NCBI GenBank assembly: GCA_964514485.1
Contig: CAZEWG010000014.1
Coordinates: 6,936-70,935 of the forward strand
Direction: 5' to 3'
DNA length: 64,000 bases
Origin: JAEZAA01 sp964514485
GTDB taxonomy: Bacteria > Pseudomonadota > Gammaproteobacteria > Pseudomonadales > Oleiphilaceae
Shown here: positions 1 through 8,445 of the stretch, piece after piece
How the letters are laid out: each line of letters begins with the position of its first letter
Position numbering within the stretch: the first letter of the stretch is position 1
The notes under the pieces: generated by a model
The model's database searches: none
What the model saw: the letters and a program-made list of their open reading frames with translations, nothing else
Told to the model about the DNA's origin: nothing
Translations under genes and position numbers: made by a program

Positions 1-1213
1 GAAATGTTTTACCGTCCGCCGTGACGCTGACGGTATAGCGTCCGAGCTCCGGTAGCCCCTGAATCACGTCACGATAGAAGCCGTCCGCGGGAGGCTGTTC
101 AGTGGCGGAGATACGTTTGGTGCCCGACAGGTCCAGTTGATTGCTAATCGTGACATCCACATCAACGACACTGAGAAAGTCTGGCGAAGTAACCCGCTCT
201 TCCCCTTCATAGAAGGCTGCGGTCAGCTCCAAAACATCCCCCGGGAAGAAGTTGGCCGGCAGGGGTGACACCCGCATGGTCAAGTCGGTGACCAGTGTCA
301 CTCGGCTTCCCTCCTGAATATCCGCCTCCAGTTTCCATTCACCGTTGCTTGGCGCGGTGACGGTAATCAACTCATAGCCGCGGTCCTGATACCAGCGGAC
401 AGACGGGGGATGTTCCCCGTTTTGATAGCGATGCCCGGCCGGATCAACCAATTTCACCGCGGGTGCTCCATCCTCCACAAAGGCCAGCACCGTAAACTCC
501 TGAACACTGGCATCAATGCTGAAAGCATTGTTCTCAATCGGTGCCTGTTCCGCAGGGACCGCCTGATCCAACGCTTGCAAAAAAATCCGGCTCAATGTCT
601 CGGAGCTTTCCGCCACCGAAAACAGGCCACCGGTTTCAAGGGCCAAGGACCTCATCAAGCTGGTATCGGCATTGCGGGAAAGCGCAATGGTGTGCAGGCG
701 CGCACCGGAGCGCTTAATCGGCGTCAACACTTCACTGAGAATCCGGGCCCTTTCCCGGGCGTTGGTCTCGGGCTCTTCGGAAATATCCACCATGCCATCC
801 GTCAGCAGAATAAAATGGACACCTTCTCCGGAGGCGCCGGCTTTCAAATCCGTTGAGGCGGCTTCCAGAACACCCCCAATATTGGTAAACAACGCCACCG
901 AACGGATCTGACCTACCTGGCTGACGGCCCTTTCCCGCCAAGCGCCGTCCACGGGAGCCAGAGGCACCAGCGCATTTACCATCCGGCCAAAGGTCCAGAC
1001 CCCGGCACGAGAACCGTCCGGCAACATCCGGGCGACCAAACTCAAGGCCGGACTGCGCAGGTTGTGGGGATCGTTTTGTTTCATGCTGCCGGAGATGTCC
1101 ACCAGCAACCGAACTTCAGTGGGGGCGACGTTAGAGGGCTGTTCGGCAGCCTGAATGCCAGGGACGCAAAATGCAGCGGCCACCAAAACGATGAGGGAAA
1201 GGCGTGAAATCAT
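1..1213 (-). CDS. von Willebrand factor A domain protein, secreted/periplasmic (C-terminal part outside window)
   Basis: The reading frame is open from an ATG at 1213 to the left edge, so only about 404 N-terminal residues are present. An AGGAAA ribosome site sits just before the ATG. The protein begins with a typical signal peptide (MISRLSLIV..., Ala-rich, probable cleavage after GIQA). A vWA fold follows: the MIDAS motif DISGSMK near residue 38 and a later LTDGMVD motif are both intact, so metal binding is expected. The second half is beta-rich and resembles the architecture of the gammaproteobacterial TIGR03503-type vWA proteins. That family name is from memory, and the lost C-terminus (often a membrane anchor) cannot be checked. 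It is followed on the same strand by a small membrane protein gene. Function unknown; an envelope-associated adhesion or assembly role is only inference. Confidence 0.85.
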   Translation of the reverse strand, partial: MISRLSLIVLVAAAFCVPGIQAAEQPSNVAPTEVRLLVDISGSMKQNDPHNLRSPALSLVARMLPDGSRAGVWTFGRMVNALVPLAPVDGAWRERAVSQVGQIRSVALFTNIGGVLEAASTDLKAGASGEGVHFILLTDGMVDISEEPETNARERARILSEVLTPIKRSGARLHTIALSRNADTSLMRSLALETGGLFSVAESSETLSRIFLQALDQAVPAEQAPIENNAFSIDASVQEFTVLAFVEDGAPAVKLVDPAGHRYQNGEHPPSVRWYQDRGYELITVTAPSNGEWKLEADIQEGSRVTLVTDLTMRVSPLPANFFPGDVLELTAAFYEGEERVTSPDFLSVVDVDVTISNQLDLSGTKRISATEQPPADGFYRDVIQGLPELGRYTVSVTADGKTF

Positions 1214-1366
1214 ATGGTTTCCTGCAACGATACGGCCTGAGCTAAGGCCTTGACCCGATACAGTTATAGCAGCTTTTTCAGCCACCTGAGGCAAACGGTC
1301 AGAGTTTATGGCGGATTGGACGGAAGAGCGCCGCAGGCAACTCTTCCGAAAAGCTCCCTTACCTCT

Positions 1367-1714
1367 CTAATCCGGGGAGGATGTTTGTAGCAGACGGCGA
1401 AACAAGGTTTCCAATAGCAGCACGCCCAATAAGGCAACCAGCGCCAACCCCAGCAATATTCCCGCTTGAATGGCCAACTCCATGTCACCGGTCAGTGCTT
1501 CATAGGCGAAAACCAGAGTCGCTGGCGCCAGGAAGCTCTCTGAAGGCACCGAGGCCGCGGGCGTAAACAGCAGCACTGCCAGCAGCGCCTTCATGAAACG
1601 CCTCACCCCACGCCAGGGGATGCGCTGGAAAACGGGCCACATCAATCCAAAAAAGCCAAGCGCTGAGAGCAGATACAAACCCCAGGCGATTTCATATTTA
1701 TATTCGATCAACAT
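1367..1714 (-). CDS. small conserved-looking membrane protein, 115 aa
   Basis: The start is placed at the ATG at 1714 (MLIEYKYEIAW...) because a longer in-frame reading would overlap ycgL, and an AAAGG-like site precedes this ATG. The product has hydrophobic segments at about residues 8-28, 40-52 and 82-107 and basic residues in the loops (RGVRR, FRR), consistent with an inner-membrane protein. It lies 31 bases downstream of ycgL on the same strand and is probably co-transcribed with rnd-ycgL. I do not recognise the family and can give no function. Confidence 0.65.
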   Translation of the reverse strand: MLIEYKYEIAWGLYLLSALGFFGLMWPVFQRIPWRGVRRFMKALLAVLLFTPAASVPSESFLAPATLVFAYEALTGDMELAIQAGILLGLALVALLGVLLLETLFRRLLQTSSPD

Positions 1715-1745
1715 GTTTAACCTTTGCGTTGAACAGTGCGCTGCT

Positions 1746-2045
1746 TCATTCGGTGCGCCGACGGGCCCAGGCCTGCTCGGCGAGAAGCCGCATTTCCTGC
1801 ATATAATCTTCAGCGGGCGGCGGCATTTGCAGATAGAAGCCTTTCTCATCAATACCGGCGAGAACATCCGTGGCAGAGACCCGGGAGAGCTTCCGGTTAG
1901 GCAGCAATGGCATGTCCATCACATGTACGGGGGTGCCAAAGTGCTCGATCAGTGGTGCGGGCACCTGGCTCAGCCCTTGCTTCTTATCCACGTAGAGATA
2001 CATTTCATCCCGGCGCGGGCTTTTATAGATCGACAGGATTCGCAT
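1746..2045 (-). CDS. ycgL: YcgL domain-containing protein
   Basis: This 99-residue protein has the YcgL-family opening MRILSIYKSPRRDEMYLYV and the LPNRKLSRV and EKGFYLQMPP segments typical of the family. It is a small cytosolic protein of unknown biochemical role. Its ATG at 2045 lies inside the 3' end of rnd (23-base overlap), with GGAG nearby. The rnd-ycgL pairing is common in Pseudomonas-like gammaproteobacteria and suggests translational coupling. Confidence 0.9.
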   Translation of the reverse strand: MRILSIYKSPRRDEMYLYVDKKQGLSQVPAPLIEHFGTPVHVMDMPLLPNRKLSRVSATDVLAGIDEKGFYLQMPPPAEDYMQEMRLLAEQAWARRRTE

Positions 2046-3189
2046 CGCTCTGCTCCGCTATAAATTTATTGATTTCGTCCAACAGTGGCTGATTAAGAAT
2101 TGGCGCGCGCCAACCCTTAAGGGAGATAGGCAACTGCTCCAAAGGCCGGTGCAAGACCACCTGGGTGGCCAGCTCCTCAATCTGACGTTTTTTAATCAGT
2201 AACGAATCCGGCACCTGAAGTTGCTCTGCGATCACCCTGACCCGCTCTCGAATACACTGAAAGAGGGCCTTGCGCTCTTTTTCCAGAGGTTTTGGAATGG
2301 CTTCAGCGGGCTTCAGCGCCGCCATGGTTTGGGATTGGCGGACCACTTGAAGAATCGGCTCCCCAAGCTGCTTTAACTGACGATGAGTAATGCCGGGGAT
2401 CTTACTGAGCTCAAACACAGTTTTCGGCTGCTGCTGGGCAATTTCCATCACCACTGCATCAGGCAACACGTGTGACCGGGGCTGGTCCCGTCGCCGGGCT
2501 TCTGCTTCCCGCCAGATACACAGCTGTTGCAACACTCTCTGCCGTCCCCGGCTAAGCCGCCAGGCTCCCCGGAGCTTCTGAAAGTAAAGGCTGGGATCAC
2601 GCCCTTCTTGGTAGTCCTGGATCAACTCCGCACAGGTCTCGGCAAAAGGCTCCTGCATTCCCTTGGCCTTCAACTGCTCGTTAAGCGTCCGATACAGCGG
2701 TAAAAGAAAGTGAACATCGGCGCTGGCGTAATGTATCTGAGACTCTGTCAAAGGTCTTTGCAACCAGTTGGAACGAGTTTCCGAGGCCGGCAATTGCTGG
2801 CCCAGCTCCATTTCCACCAGTTTTTGATAACCTACCGACAGCCCCTTGCCGGCAAAGGCCGCGGCAATTTGGGTATCAAACAAAGGCTGGGGAAGGACAC
2901 CCAGAAAGTACTGGAACAGCTCCAGATCTTCGCTGCCGGCGTGGATCACCTTGATCACCCCCGGATCAGCCAGCACCCGCCGCAAGGGCTCGAAGTCCGT
3001 TACCTTGAGGGGGTCGACCAAGACCTCGCCCTGGCTGGATGAGATCTGGAACAACCCGGCCTTGGGATAAAAAGTCTGGGTACGGATAAATTCGGTATCA
3101 ATGCCAATCGCGGCTTCTTGCAGCCAATGCTCGGCCCATTGGGCCAAGGCTGCATTGTCCTCCACCAGGCTGGTTTTAAGTGTAATCAC
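2023..3189 (-). CDS. rnd: ribonuclease D
   Basis: 3'-5' exoribonuclease of the DEDD family that trims tRNA and other stable RNA precursors. The 388-residue product shows Exo I (IDTEFIRTQTFYP), Exo II (HAGSEDLELF) and Exo III (YASADVHFLLPLY) motifs in order, followed by an HRDC-type helical region around residues 210-290. Length is normal for the family. The start is a GTG at 3189 with an AGGA site upstream. It is downstream of recR on the same strand and overlaps ycgL at its 3' end. Confidence 0.95.
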   Translation of the reverse strand: MITLKTSLVEDNAALAQWAEHWLQEAAIGIDTEFIRTQTFYPKAGLFQISSSQGEVLVDPLKVTDFEPLRRVLADPGVIKVIHAGSEDLELFQYFLGVLPQPLFDTQIAAAFAGKGLSVGYQKLVEMELGQQLPASETRSNWLQRPLTESQIHYASADVHFLLPLYRTLNEQLKAKGMQEPFAETCAELIQDYQEGRDPSLYFQKLRGAWRLSRGRQRVLQQLCIWREAEARRRDQPRSHVLPDAVVMEIAQQQPKTVFELSKIPGITHRQLKQLGEPILQVVRQSQTMAALKPAEAIPKPLEKERKALFQCIRERVRVIAEQLQVPDSLLIKKRQIEELATQVVLHRPLEQLPISLKGWRAPILNQPLLDEINKFIAEQSDANPVDL

Positions 3190-3214
3190 GGGAAATCCTA
3201 GTTAGCACGAAACA

Positions 3215-3814
3215 TCAGCCCAGGGGTTTACGGCCCTGGAAAGCATGAGACAGGGTTCCGCCATCAATCAGGCCCAGCTCTCCCCCCAAGGGAACACCAT
3301 GGGCAATGCGTGTGACCAAGACCTGACGGCGACGCAGAAGTTCGGCAATGTACTGAGCGGTGGCTTCACCTTCAACGGTGGGGTTGGTGGCCAGAATCAC
3401 CTCGGCGACTGCGAGGCGGTCCACCAGTTCCAGCAGGCGATTCACCCCGATTTCCTCAGGGCCGATGCCGTCAATCGGAGACAAATGCCCCATTAAGACA
3501 AAGTAGCGGCCACTGAAAGTGCCCGTTTGCTCAATGGCCAACACATCCGAAGGCGCTTCAACCACACAGAGAACCTGAGTGTCGCGACGGGGGTTGTCAC
3601 AAATCCGGCACAATTCAGACTCGGTAAAGGTGTTGCAGTCGCGACAGCGGCCCACCCCTTCCATGGCGGCACGCAACGCATCCGCCAGGGTGATACCGGC
3701 GGGCCGATCCCGTTCCAGAAGGTGTAAAGCCATACGCTGCGCTGATTTAGGCCCGACGCCCGGCAGTCGTCGCAGCCCCTCAATCAGGCGATCAATCAGA
3801 GGACTAAACGTCAT
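3215..3814 (-). CDS. recR: recombination protein RecR
   Basis: Recombination mediator that works with RecF/RecO to load RecA at single-strand gaps. The 199-residue length is standard. Visible features are the N-terminal helix-hairpin-helix (LRRLPGVGPKSAQRMA), the four-cysteine zinc motif (CRDC...CRIC, residues about 57-72) and the Toprim domain beginning VVEAPSDVLAIE. It sits 18 bases after ybaB; dnaX-ybaB-recR is a widely conserved gammaproteobacterial operon. Confidence 0.97.
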   Translation of the reverse strand: MTFSPLIDRLIEGLRRLPGVGPKSAQRMALHLLERDRPAGITLADALRAAMEGVGRCRDCNTFTESELCRICDNPRRDTQVLCVVEAPSDVLAIEQTGTFSGRYFVLMGHLSPIDGIGPEEIGVNRLLELVDRLAVAEVILATNPTVEGEATAQYIAELLRRRQVLVTRIAHGVPLGGELGLIDGGTLSHAFQGRKPLG

Positions 3815-3832
3815 AATACTGCCAGGCCCTGC

Positions 3833-4156
3833 TTAGAACGGCATTTTGAATCCAGGCGGAATCCCCATGCCCGCGGTCAGGCTGGCCATTTGGTTGCGGC
3901 TGTTTTCTTCAATCCGGCGAACGGCATCATTCACCGCAGCGGCAATCAGGTCTTCCAGGATCTCTTTGTCTTCCTGCATCAGGGACGCATCGATCTCCAC
4001 CTTTTTTACATCATGACGGCCATTCATGGTGATTTTCACCAGGCCCGCGCCTGACTCGCCGGTCACTTCAGCCTTGGCCAGCTCTTCTTGGGCCTTTTGC
4101 AGCTGTTCCTGCATTTTCTGAGCCTGACGCATCAGGTCTCCCATTGAACCTTTCAT
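3833..4156 (-). CDS. ybaB: YbaB/EbfC family nucleoid-associated protein
   Basis: Small dimeric DNA-binding protein of 107 residues. It begins MKGSMGDLMRQAQKMQEQL, a coiled-coil-prone helix, and ends with MGIPPGFKMPF, both characteristic of the family. It has a clear AGAGGA ribosome site before the ATG at 4156. Located between dnaX and recR, as in most relatives. Confidence 0.95.
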   Translation of the reverse strand: MKGSMGDLMRQAQKMQEQLQKAQEELAKAEVTGESGAGLVKITMNGRHDVKKVEIDASLMQEDKEILEDLIAAAVNDAVRRIEENSRNQMASLTAGMGIPPGFKMPF

Positions 4157-4197
4157 ATTGCTTCCTCTACTTTTCCAATCTCAATTCTTCAGTGGGC

Positions 4198-6366
4198 TCA
4201 ACGTGGTTTGATGGTGTCTTCCAACACCACGGCATCAAAAGCCTGGACCAGCGCCGCCACGTGGGGGTCGGCTTTGATTTCTGCAACCGCCTGGGCCTGG
4301 CGCTCGGCCTGGAGCCGGCGCCGATACCGGGCCGGGCTTTCCCATTCGGCTTCGCCCACGATAAATTCCACATTGAGCGGTGCGCCCAGCACCGTCTCTA
4401 GCGCCTGAACAATCCGTTGGCGATGGTTTTGATTCAGTAAATCATAATGCCGGGCATCCATCACAAAAACCAAGTGCTGCCCGTCGACTTTCTGCACAAC
4501 CGCCTGCATGGCCAGGTTTTGTGTCAGGCCGGTTAATCCCAGACGATCAATAAAGGTCACCCAGGGTTCATTAGCCAACAAAGGCCCTTCATCAGAAGGT
4601 CGTACCGGAGCCTGGTCATCCCCAGCCTCCGGCTCAACGGCCGGTAGGGAGGTTTCAGGTGATGCGGGTTCCGCCACCAGCTCCACATCCTGGCCCATCA
4701 GAAACTCGGCGTAGTCCGCCTCGGCTTCCGGCGCAAATTCTTCGTCATCATAGGCATCGATGGGCGGGCCATCATTAAAAGCGGCAGCCGCCATTACCGG
4801 CACGGTATCTTCAGACGAGGCCTCTAGTTGAGTTGCCGGTTCTTCAGACGCTGCCGGTTCCGCAACCGGAGCTTCAATGCTCACTTGTGGCTCTGCCGTC
4901 CCTTCACTCACCGGCACAGCTGGCGAAGGCGCCGCGGACGGTGCAGCGTCAACAATAGCTGAAGCGCTCTCCACGGGAGAGCTCGGCGGAGAAGGTTCAG
5001 ACTTTGGGGGCTGATTGAGCTCCTCTGGTGTCTCTGTGGCTTGGCTGGGTAATGGATGAGCGGGTGCCGGTTCTGTCACCTGCGAGTCCACAGTAGCTTG
5101 CGCCGCCGGCTCTGAAACAGGTAACGCCGTCGGGCTTGGCTCTTGCTCCTCAGTGGTGCTTTGCACCTCCGGTTGTGGCGCTTGGCTCAACTCACTTTCG
5201 GGCATCTGGGCGCTAGCTGGAGATACTGCGGGCGCGGACTGCTCCGGCGAAGTCAGTGCCACCGGCTGGGGCTGCTGCGTCGCGTTCGGCATAAACGCCA
5301 ACATCCGCAAAAGGGCCATCTCAAAGCCGGTCCGTGGGTCAGGCGCCAGACTCAGATCCCGCCGTCCCTGAATCGCAATCTGATAAAACAGCTGCACATC
5401 TTCCGCGGCGAGACTGCCGGCCAATTGGCGTAGCTGTTCCTGATCACCCTGGCTGTTATCCAAAGCCCCGGGCACGGTCTGCTCCACCGCAATCCGGTGC
5501 AACAAGGAAGCCATGGAATCAAGGGCATGGCCATAGTTGGGAGAAAATTCCGAAAACTGTGCCACCAGCTCCAAGAGCTGAGTGCCATTACGTTGAGCCA
5601 GTGCCTCCACCAGCCGGACAACCTGCCCTTGATCCACGGTGCCCAGCATGGCGCTGACATCACGGGTCAGCAGCTGGTTACCGCCAAAGGCGATCGCCTG
5701 GTCGGTTAAGCTCAAAGCATCGCGCATACTGCCATCGGCAGCCCGCGCCAAGAGCCAGAGCGCGGGCTCTTCAAAGGCAAGACTTTCTTCAGTGAGAATG
5801 CGCTGTAAGTGCCCGACAATGCGTTCGGGCGACATGTTTTTCAAATTGAACTGCAAGCAGCGGGACAACACCGTCACCGGCAGTTTTTGTGGATCCGTGG
5901 TCGCCAGCAGAAACTTGACGTGAGACGGCGGCTCCTCCAGGGTCTTCAACAAGGCGTTGAAACTGGAGGTGGAGAGCATGTGGACTTCGTCGATCAGGTA
6001 AACCTTGAAGCGTCCGCGGGTCGGCGCATACTGGACGTTCTCCAGCAGCTCGCGCATATCCTCCACTTTAGTGCGGGAGGCCGCGTCAATTTCAATCAGG
6101 TCGACAAAACGCCCTTCGGCGATTTCACGACAGGCGCCGCAGGTGCCGCAGGGCTTGGACGTAACACCCGATTCACAGTTAAGACATTTGGCAAAGATAC
6201 GGGCAACGGTGGTCTTACCAACCCCCCGCGTCCCGGTAAACAAGTAGGCATGGTGCAGACGGTCCTGATCCAGCGCATTGACCAGCGCCTTCAGAACGTG
6301 TTCCTGCCCGACCATTTCCAGAAATGACTGTGGACGCCATTTGCGTGCCAGTACCTGATAACTCAT
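4198..6366 (-). CDS. dnaX: DNA polymerase III subunits gamma/tau
   Basis: Clamp-loader ATPase and replisome organiser. The 722-residue product has the AAA+ Walker A GTRGVGKTT (about residues 45-53), a four-cysteine zinc module (CLNC...CGTCGAC), the Walker B-like LIDEVHML, and the SRC box TVLSRCLQF. Residues about 370-570 form a long Pro/Ala/Glu/Ser-rich linker, followed by the tau-specific C-terminal domain that binds DnaB and Pol III alpha. I did not see an A-AAA-AAG-type slippery heptamer in the frame, so production of a short gamma form by frameshift is not evident here. Confidence 0.97.
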   Translation of the reverse strand: MSYQVLARKWRPQSFLEMVGQEHVLKALVNALDQDRLHHAYLFTGTRGVGKTTVARIFAKCLNCESGVTSKPCGTCGACREIAEGRFVDLIEIDAASRTKVEDMRELLENVQYAPTRGRFKVYLIDEVHMLSTSSFNALLKTLEEPPSHVKFLLATTDPQKLPVTVLSRCLQFNLKNMSPERIVGHLQRILTEESLAFEEPALWLLARAADGSMRDALSLTDQAIAFGGNQLLTRDVSAMLGTVDQGQVVRLVEALAQRNGTQLLELVAQFSEFSPNYGHALDSMASLLHRIAVEQTVPGALDNSQGDQEQLRQLAGSLAAEDVQLFYQIAIQGRRDLSLAPDPRTGFEMALLRMLAFMPNATQQPQPVALTSPEQSAPAVSPASAQMPESELSQAPQPEVQSTTEEQEPSPTALPVSEPAAQATVDSQVTEPAPAHPLPSQATETPEELNQPPKSEPSPPSSPVESASAIVDAAPSAAPSPAVPVSEGTAEPQVSIEAPVAEPAASEEPATQLEASSEDTVPVMAAAAFNDGPPIDAYDDEEFAPEAEADYAEFLMGQDVELVAEPASPETSLPAVEPEAGDDQAPVRPSDEGPLLANEPWVTFIDRLGLTGLTQNLAMQAVVQKVDGQHLVFVMDARHYDLLNQNHRQRIVQALETVLGAPLNVEFIVGEAEWESPARYRRRLQAERQAQAVAEIKADPHVAALVQAFDAVVLEDTIKPR

Positions 6367-6496
6367 GAATGATTGACTGCGTCCCGTTAAATCATTGTCT
6401 TAAATTGGGATAACGATAGCACGATCTTTGACTGAGCGTCAGCAAAGCATCACAGAAAAGCGCTGGAGGATGGAGAAGCAGGAGAAATTTGGAGGC

Positions 6497-6602
6497 GACT
6501 CCTGCCAGCCACACCCCGGCACCCAAATCGGCCACTGTGGCTGCTCCCTTCCGGGCCTGACCAGGTTCGCGGCGTATTGTTGCGGGGGGACCGACAGGAG
6601 CC
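6497..6602 (-). ncRNA. ffs: 4.5S RNA, bacterial signal recognition particle RNA
   Basis: On the minus strand the segment contains the SRP RNA core: CTGGTCAGG, the GGAA tetraloop region CCGGAAGGGAGCAGCC, and downstream GTGCCGGGGTGTGGCTGGCAG, matching the conserved domain IV and 3' half of bacterial 4.5S RNA. The ends pair: GGCTCCTGTC at the 5' end with GGCAGGAGTC at the 3' end, giving about 106 nt. The RNA pairs with Ffh to target inner-membrane proteins. It lies just upstream of dnaX on the same strand, an arrangement seen in other gammaproteobacteria. Confidence 0.95.
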
Positions 6603-6610
6603 ACCATGAC

Positions 6611-6639
6611 GTGTAGCCACTGGGCCAGCCCTCTTTCAA
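6611..6639 (-). promoter_or_regulatory. candidate sigma-70 promoter for the 4.5S RNA
   Basis: On the minus strand TTGAAA (6634-6639) is separated by exactly 17 bases from CTACAC (6611-6616). Transcription starting 6-8 bases later would begin close to the paired 5' end of the SRP RNA. The -35 is near consensus; the -10 is weak. Confidence 0.45.
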
Positions 6640-6680
6640 AGGCGCGGGGATAATAACAAAGATGCCCGTGAGGCACAAGT

Positions 6681-6707
6681 GAAACCGCCGGGACGGCCGG
6701 CGGCTTC
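6681..6707 (-). terminator. hairpin terminator after hsp20
   Basis: Arms GAAACCGCCGG (6681-6691) and CCGGCGGCTTC (6697-6707) pair at 10 of 11 positions with a 5-base loop. It lies 7 bases beyond the hsp20 stop and before the SRP RNA promoter. The T-tract on the minus strand is poor (GGTTTCACTT), so strength is uncertain. Confidence 0.5.
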
Positions 6708-6714
6708 AAGGTGG

Positions 6715-7275
6715 TTATGCGTTTTCGATATCAATGACCCGCCCTTTCCTGGGTTTGGCATCGGCATACTTCTCTACCGTCAGGGTCAATACACCATTTT
6801 TAAAACGGGCTTTGATCGACTCGGGGTTGGCATTATCCGGCAGGTTCAATACACGCTGGAAAGTACCATAGGAACGCTCGATCCGGTGGTAGTTTTCCTC
6901 TTCACTTTCCTGCTCGTATTTTTTCTCACCACGAATGATCAGAACATCCTCCTCCAACTGAACCTGGATATCCTTCTCATCCACTCCCGGCACTTCTACG
7001 CTGATCACATAGCTCTTATCGTTCTCGGCGATATCCACCACGGGCTTGAACAGACTGTTCAGACCCGATGGCTGTGCCAGAAGCGACGGCATGTTGAAAC
7101 CAAAGCCCCGGAAGGCTTCATCGAACATCCGGTCTATCTCCCGGTGCAGGCGCATCAGGGGAAAGCCAAACTCATCATACCGTTGAACCGGTAATGCAGA
7201 CCCTGTACTGACCTGGTTGCCTTGCTGTTCCTGCTCTTTTTTAAACCAGTTCCAGGGAGACCATTTCTTTTTCAT
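6715..7275 (-). CDS. Hsp20/alpha-crystallin small heat shock protein
   Basis: ATP-independent holdase chaperone of 186 residues. The alpha-crystallin domain covers about residues 75-170, with PVVDIAENDKSYVISVEVPG at its start and the family-defining FKNGVLTLTV near the end. The N-terminal arm (KKKWSPWNWFKKEQEQQ) is unusually tryptophan- and charge-rich. A strong GAGGAGG ribosome site with 7-base spacing precedes the ATG at 7275 and may be masked by RNA pairing (see the element at 7279-7320). It is monocistronic, bounded by a terminator hairpin. Confidence 0.95.
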   Translation of the reverse strand: MKKKWSPWNWFKKEQEQQGNQVSTGSALPVQRYDEFGFPLMRLHREIDRMFDEAFRGFGFNMPSLLAQPSGLNSLFKPVVDIAENDKSYVISVEVPGVDEKDIQVQLEEDVLIIRGEKKYEQESEEENYHRIERSYGTFQRVLNLPDNANPESIKARFKNGVLTLTVEKYADAKPRKGRVIDIENA

Positions 7276-7278
7276 AAT

Positions 7279-7320
7279 GACACCTCCTCATCAGTTCTGG
7301 ATACCTAAAGAAGACCTGTC
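7279..7320 (-). promoter_or_regulatory. candidate RNA thermometer masking the hsp20 ribosome-binding site
   Basis: In the hsp20 5' leader (minus strand) GACA plus CUUCUUU can pair with GAGGAGG plus UGUC, with a 3-base GGU bulge between the two helices and a roughly 17-base loop. This hides the whole Shine-Dalgarno in a G-U-rich, weak helix. Many proteobacterial small heat shock genes use such leaders (ROSE, fourU types), but this one matches neither consensus. The pairing is seen in the sequence; the function is inference. Confidence 0.35.
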
Positions 7321-7628
7321 CATCAGGTTTTAGGTCGGCCGCACGGCCAACTCACCAGTTCAATTCCAGCGACCAGAGCTTTCGGTTGAGGCACCACAAC
7401 GGCATACCGCTGAACCGCGGCGTGAACTGTCACATCCTATGCATGGTCACCGAACTCGTCGACTAGAGCTGGCCACACAGTCCATTTATCAGGCTAGCAG
7501 CTATAGCCTCGTCGTAATTGATGGGGATCAAAAGAAAGATCTCAAGCATCTACCTGACAGAAATCGCCGCCCGCTACAACGGCATGCCCGACCGCCTAAC
7601 GCCCGGCCAGGCATGGGAGACATCAAGA
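7321..7628. other. intergenic region between the 2OG oxygenase and hsp20
   Basis: No convincing gene is seen on either strand; the plus-strand open frames here continue as shadows of the oxygenase gene. The hsp20 promoter must lie here on the minus strand, but I could not find a good sigma-32 promoter (CTTGAA / CCCCAT). Confidence 0.5.
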
Positions 7629-8333
7629 TCAGGTTGGCGGATCAACCAGCTCGCCGGTGCTGCCATTGCGACGGAACCAGCCGGCAATACTGCATCTCAG
7701 CTGGGCCGTGGGCGTCACCTCATGAGGGATCATTTCGCTCAGGAAGCAGACCAGGGTACCGGACAAGGGCATGATCTGACTCACCAGCGTCCTATCGTCG
7801 GAGTCGTAGATGTTCAGCAGCCCCCCATCCTCTTCCCGCCAGTGGGGGTTAAAATAGGACACGACCGTCACAACCCGGCTGGAACGTCCACGAAAGGCAT
7901 CCAGATGGATCCGATAGAAGTCGCCGGGTTCGTAGACGGCGTAATGGGCCTCCAGGTCGAACAGGCCCAAAAACAACTCCCGATTGATCTGCTGGCGCAG
8001 CTCTGCCATGAGCTCAAAGTATTTTCGCTGGGCCGGGGTTGCCCCTTCCAGCCAACAGATTTTATCGCGGCGAATGGCTTCATTCCGCTGACGCTCCTCT
8101 ACGGGACCGATACCGGCTTTGCGGAATTGATCCTGTTCATGATAGCGCAGCATTTCCGCCCGAAGCTCTTCACAGAGTTGCGGGTCAAGGTAGTCGGGAA
8201 TAACGGCCCAACCCTGGCTCACCAAACCTTCGACAATAAGGCTGTTGTAGTGTGCCGAAACATGACTAGTTACCGAAAGTTCGGTTAGCAGGCCAGTGCC
8301 GATAGGCAGCAACTCGCTTTGTTGCATATCCAT
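7629..8333 (-). CDS. 2OG-Fe(II) oxygenase (prolyl-4-hydroxylase-like)
   Basis: Probable iron- and 2-oxoglutarate-dependent dioxygenase of 234 residues. The double-stranded beta-helix iron ligands are visible as H143-x-D145 (RIHLDAF) and H204 (MIPHEV), with Arg 213 (QLRCS) placed to bind 2-oxoglutarate. A GGAGG site five bases before the ATG at 8333 supports this start. The substrate is unknown; bacterial relatives include protein (ribosomal or EF-Tu) hydroxylases and small-molecule enzymes. It lies 112 bases downstream of the COG0523 GTPase on the same strand, so metal supply may be linked, but that is speculation. Confidence 0.85.
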   Translation of the reverse strand: MDMQQSELLPIGTGLLTELSVTSHVSAHYNSLIVEGLVSQGWAVIPDYLDPQLCEELRAEMLRYHEQDQFRKAGIGPVEERQRNEAIRRDKICWLEGATPAQRKYFELMAELRQQINRELFLGLFDLEAHYAVYEPGDFYRIHLDAFRGRSSRVVTVVSYFNPHWREEDGGLLNIYDSDDRTLVSQIMPLSGTLVCFLSEMIPHEVTPTAQLRCSIAGWFRRNGSTGELVDPPT

Positions 8334-8445
8334 TGAATCCTCCAGAAGTGGAGTGATGGAAACGGCCTTGAGGACGGGACAGCCGACCGGCCGTCCAAGA
8401 CCGCAATTATATGCAAGCGTCTGGCTCGGAAAATAGCGTTTTTTT

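Noticed and set aside
6392..6709. Minus-strand frames across the 4.5S RNA
   Set aside because: They coincide with the SRP RNA and have no protein-like features.
7518..8288. Long plus-strand frame opposite the 2OG oxygenase
   Set aside because: It is an antisense shadow; the minus-strand gene has intact iron ligands and a ribosome site.
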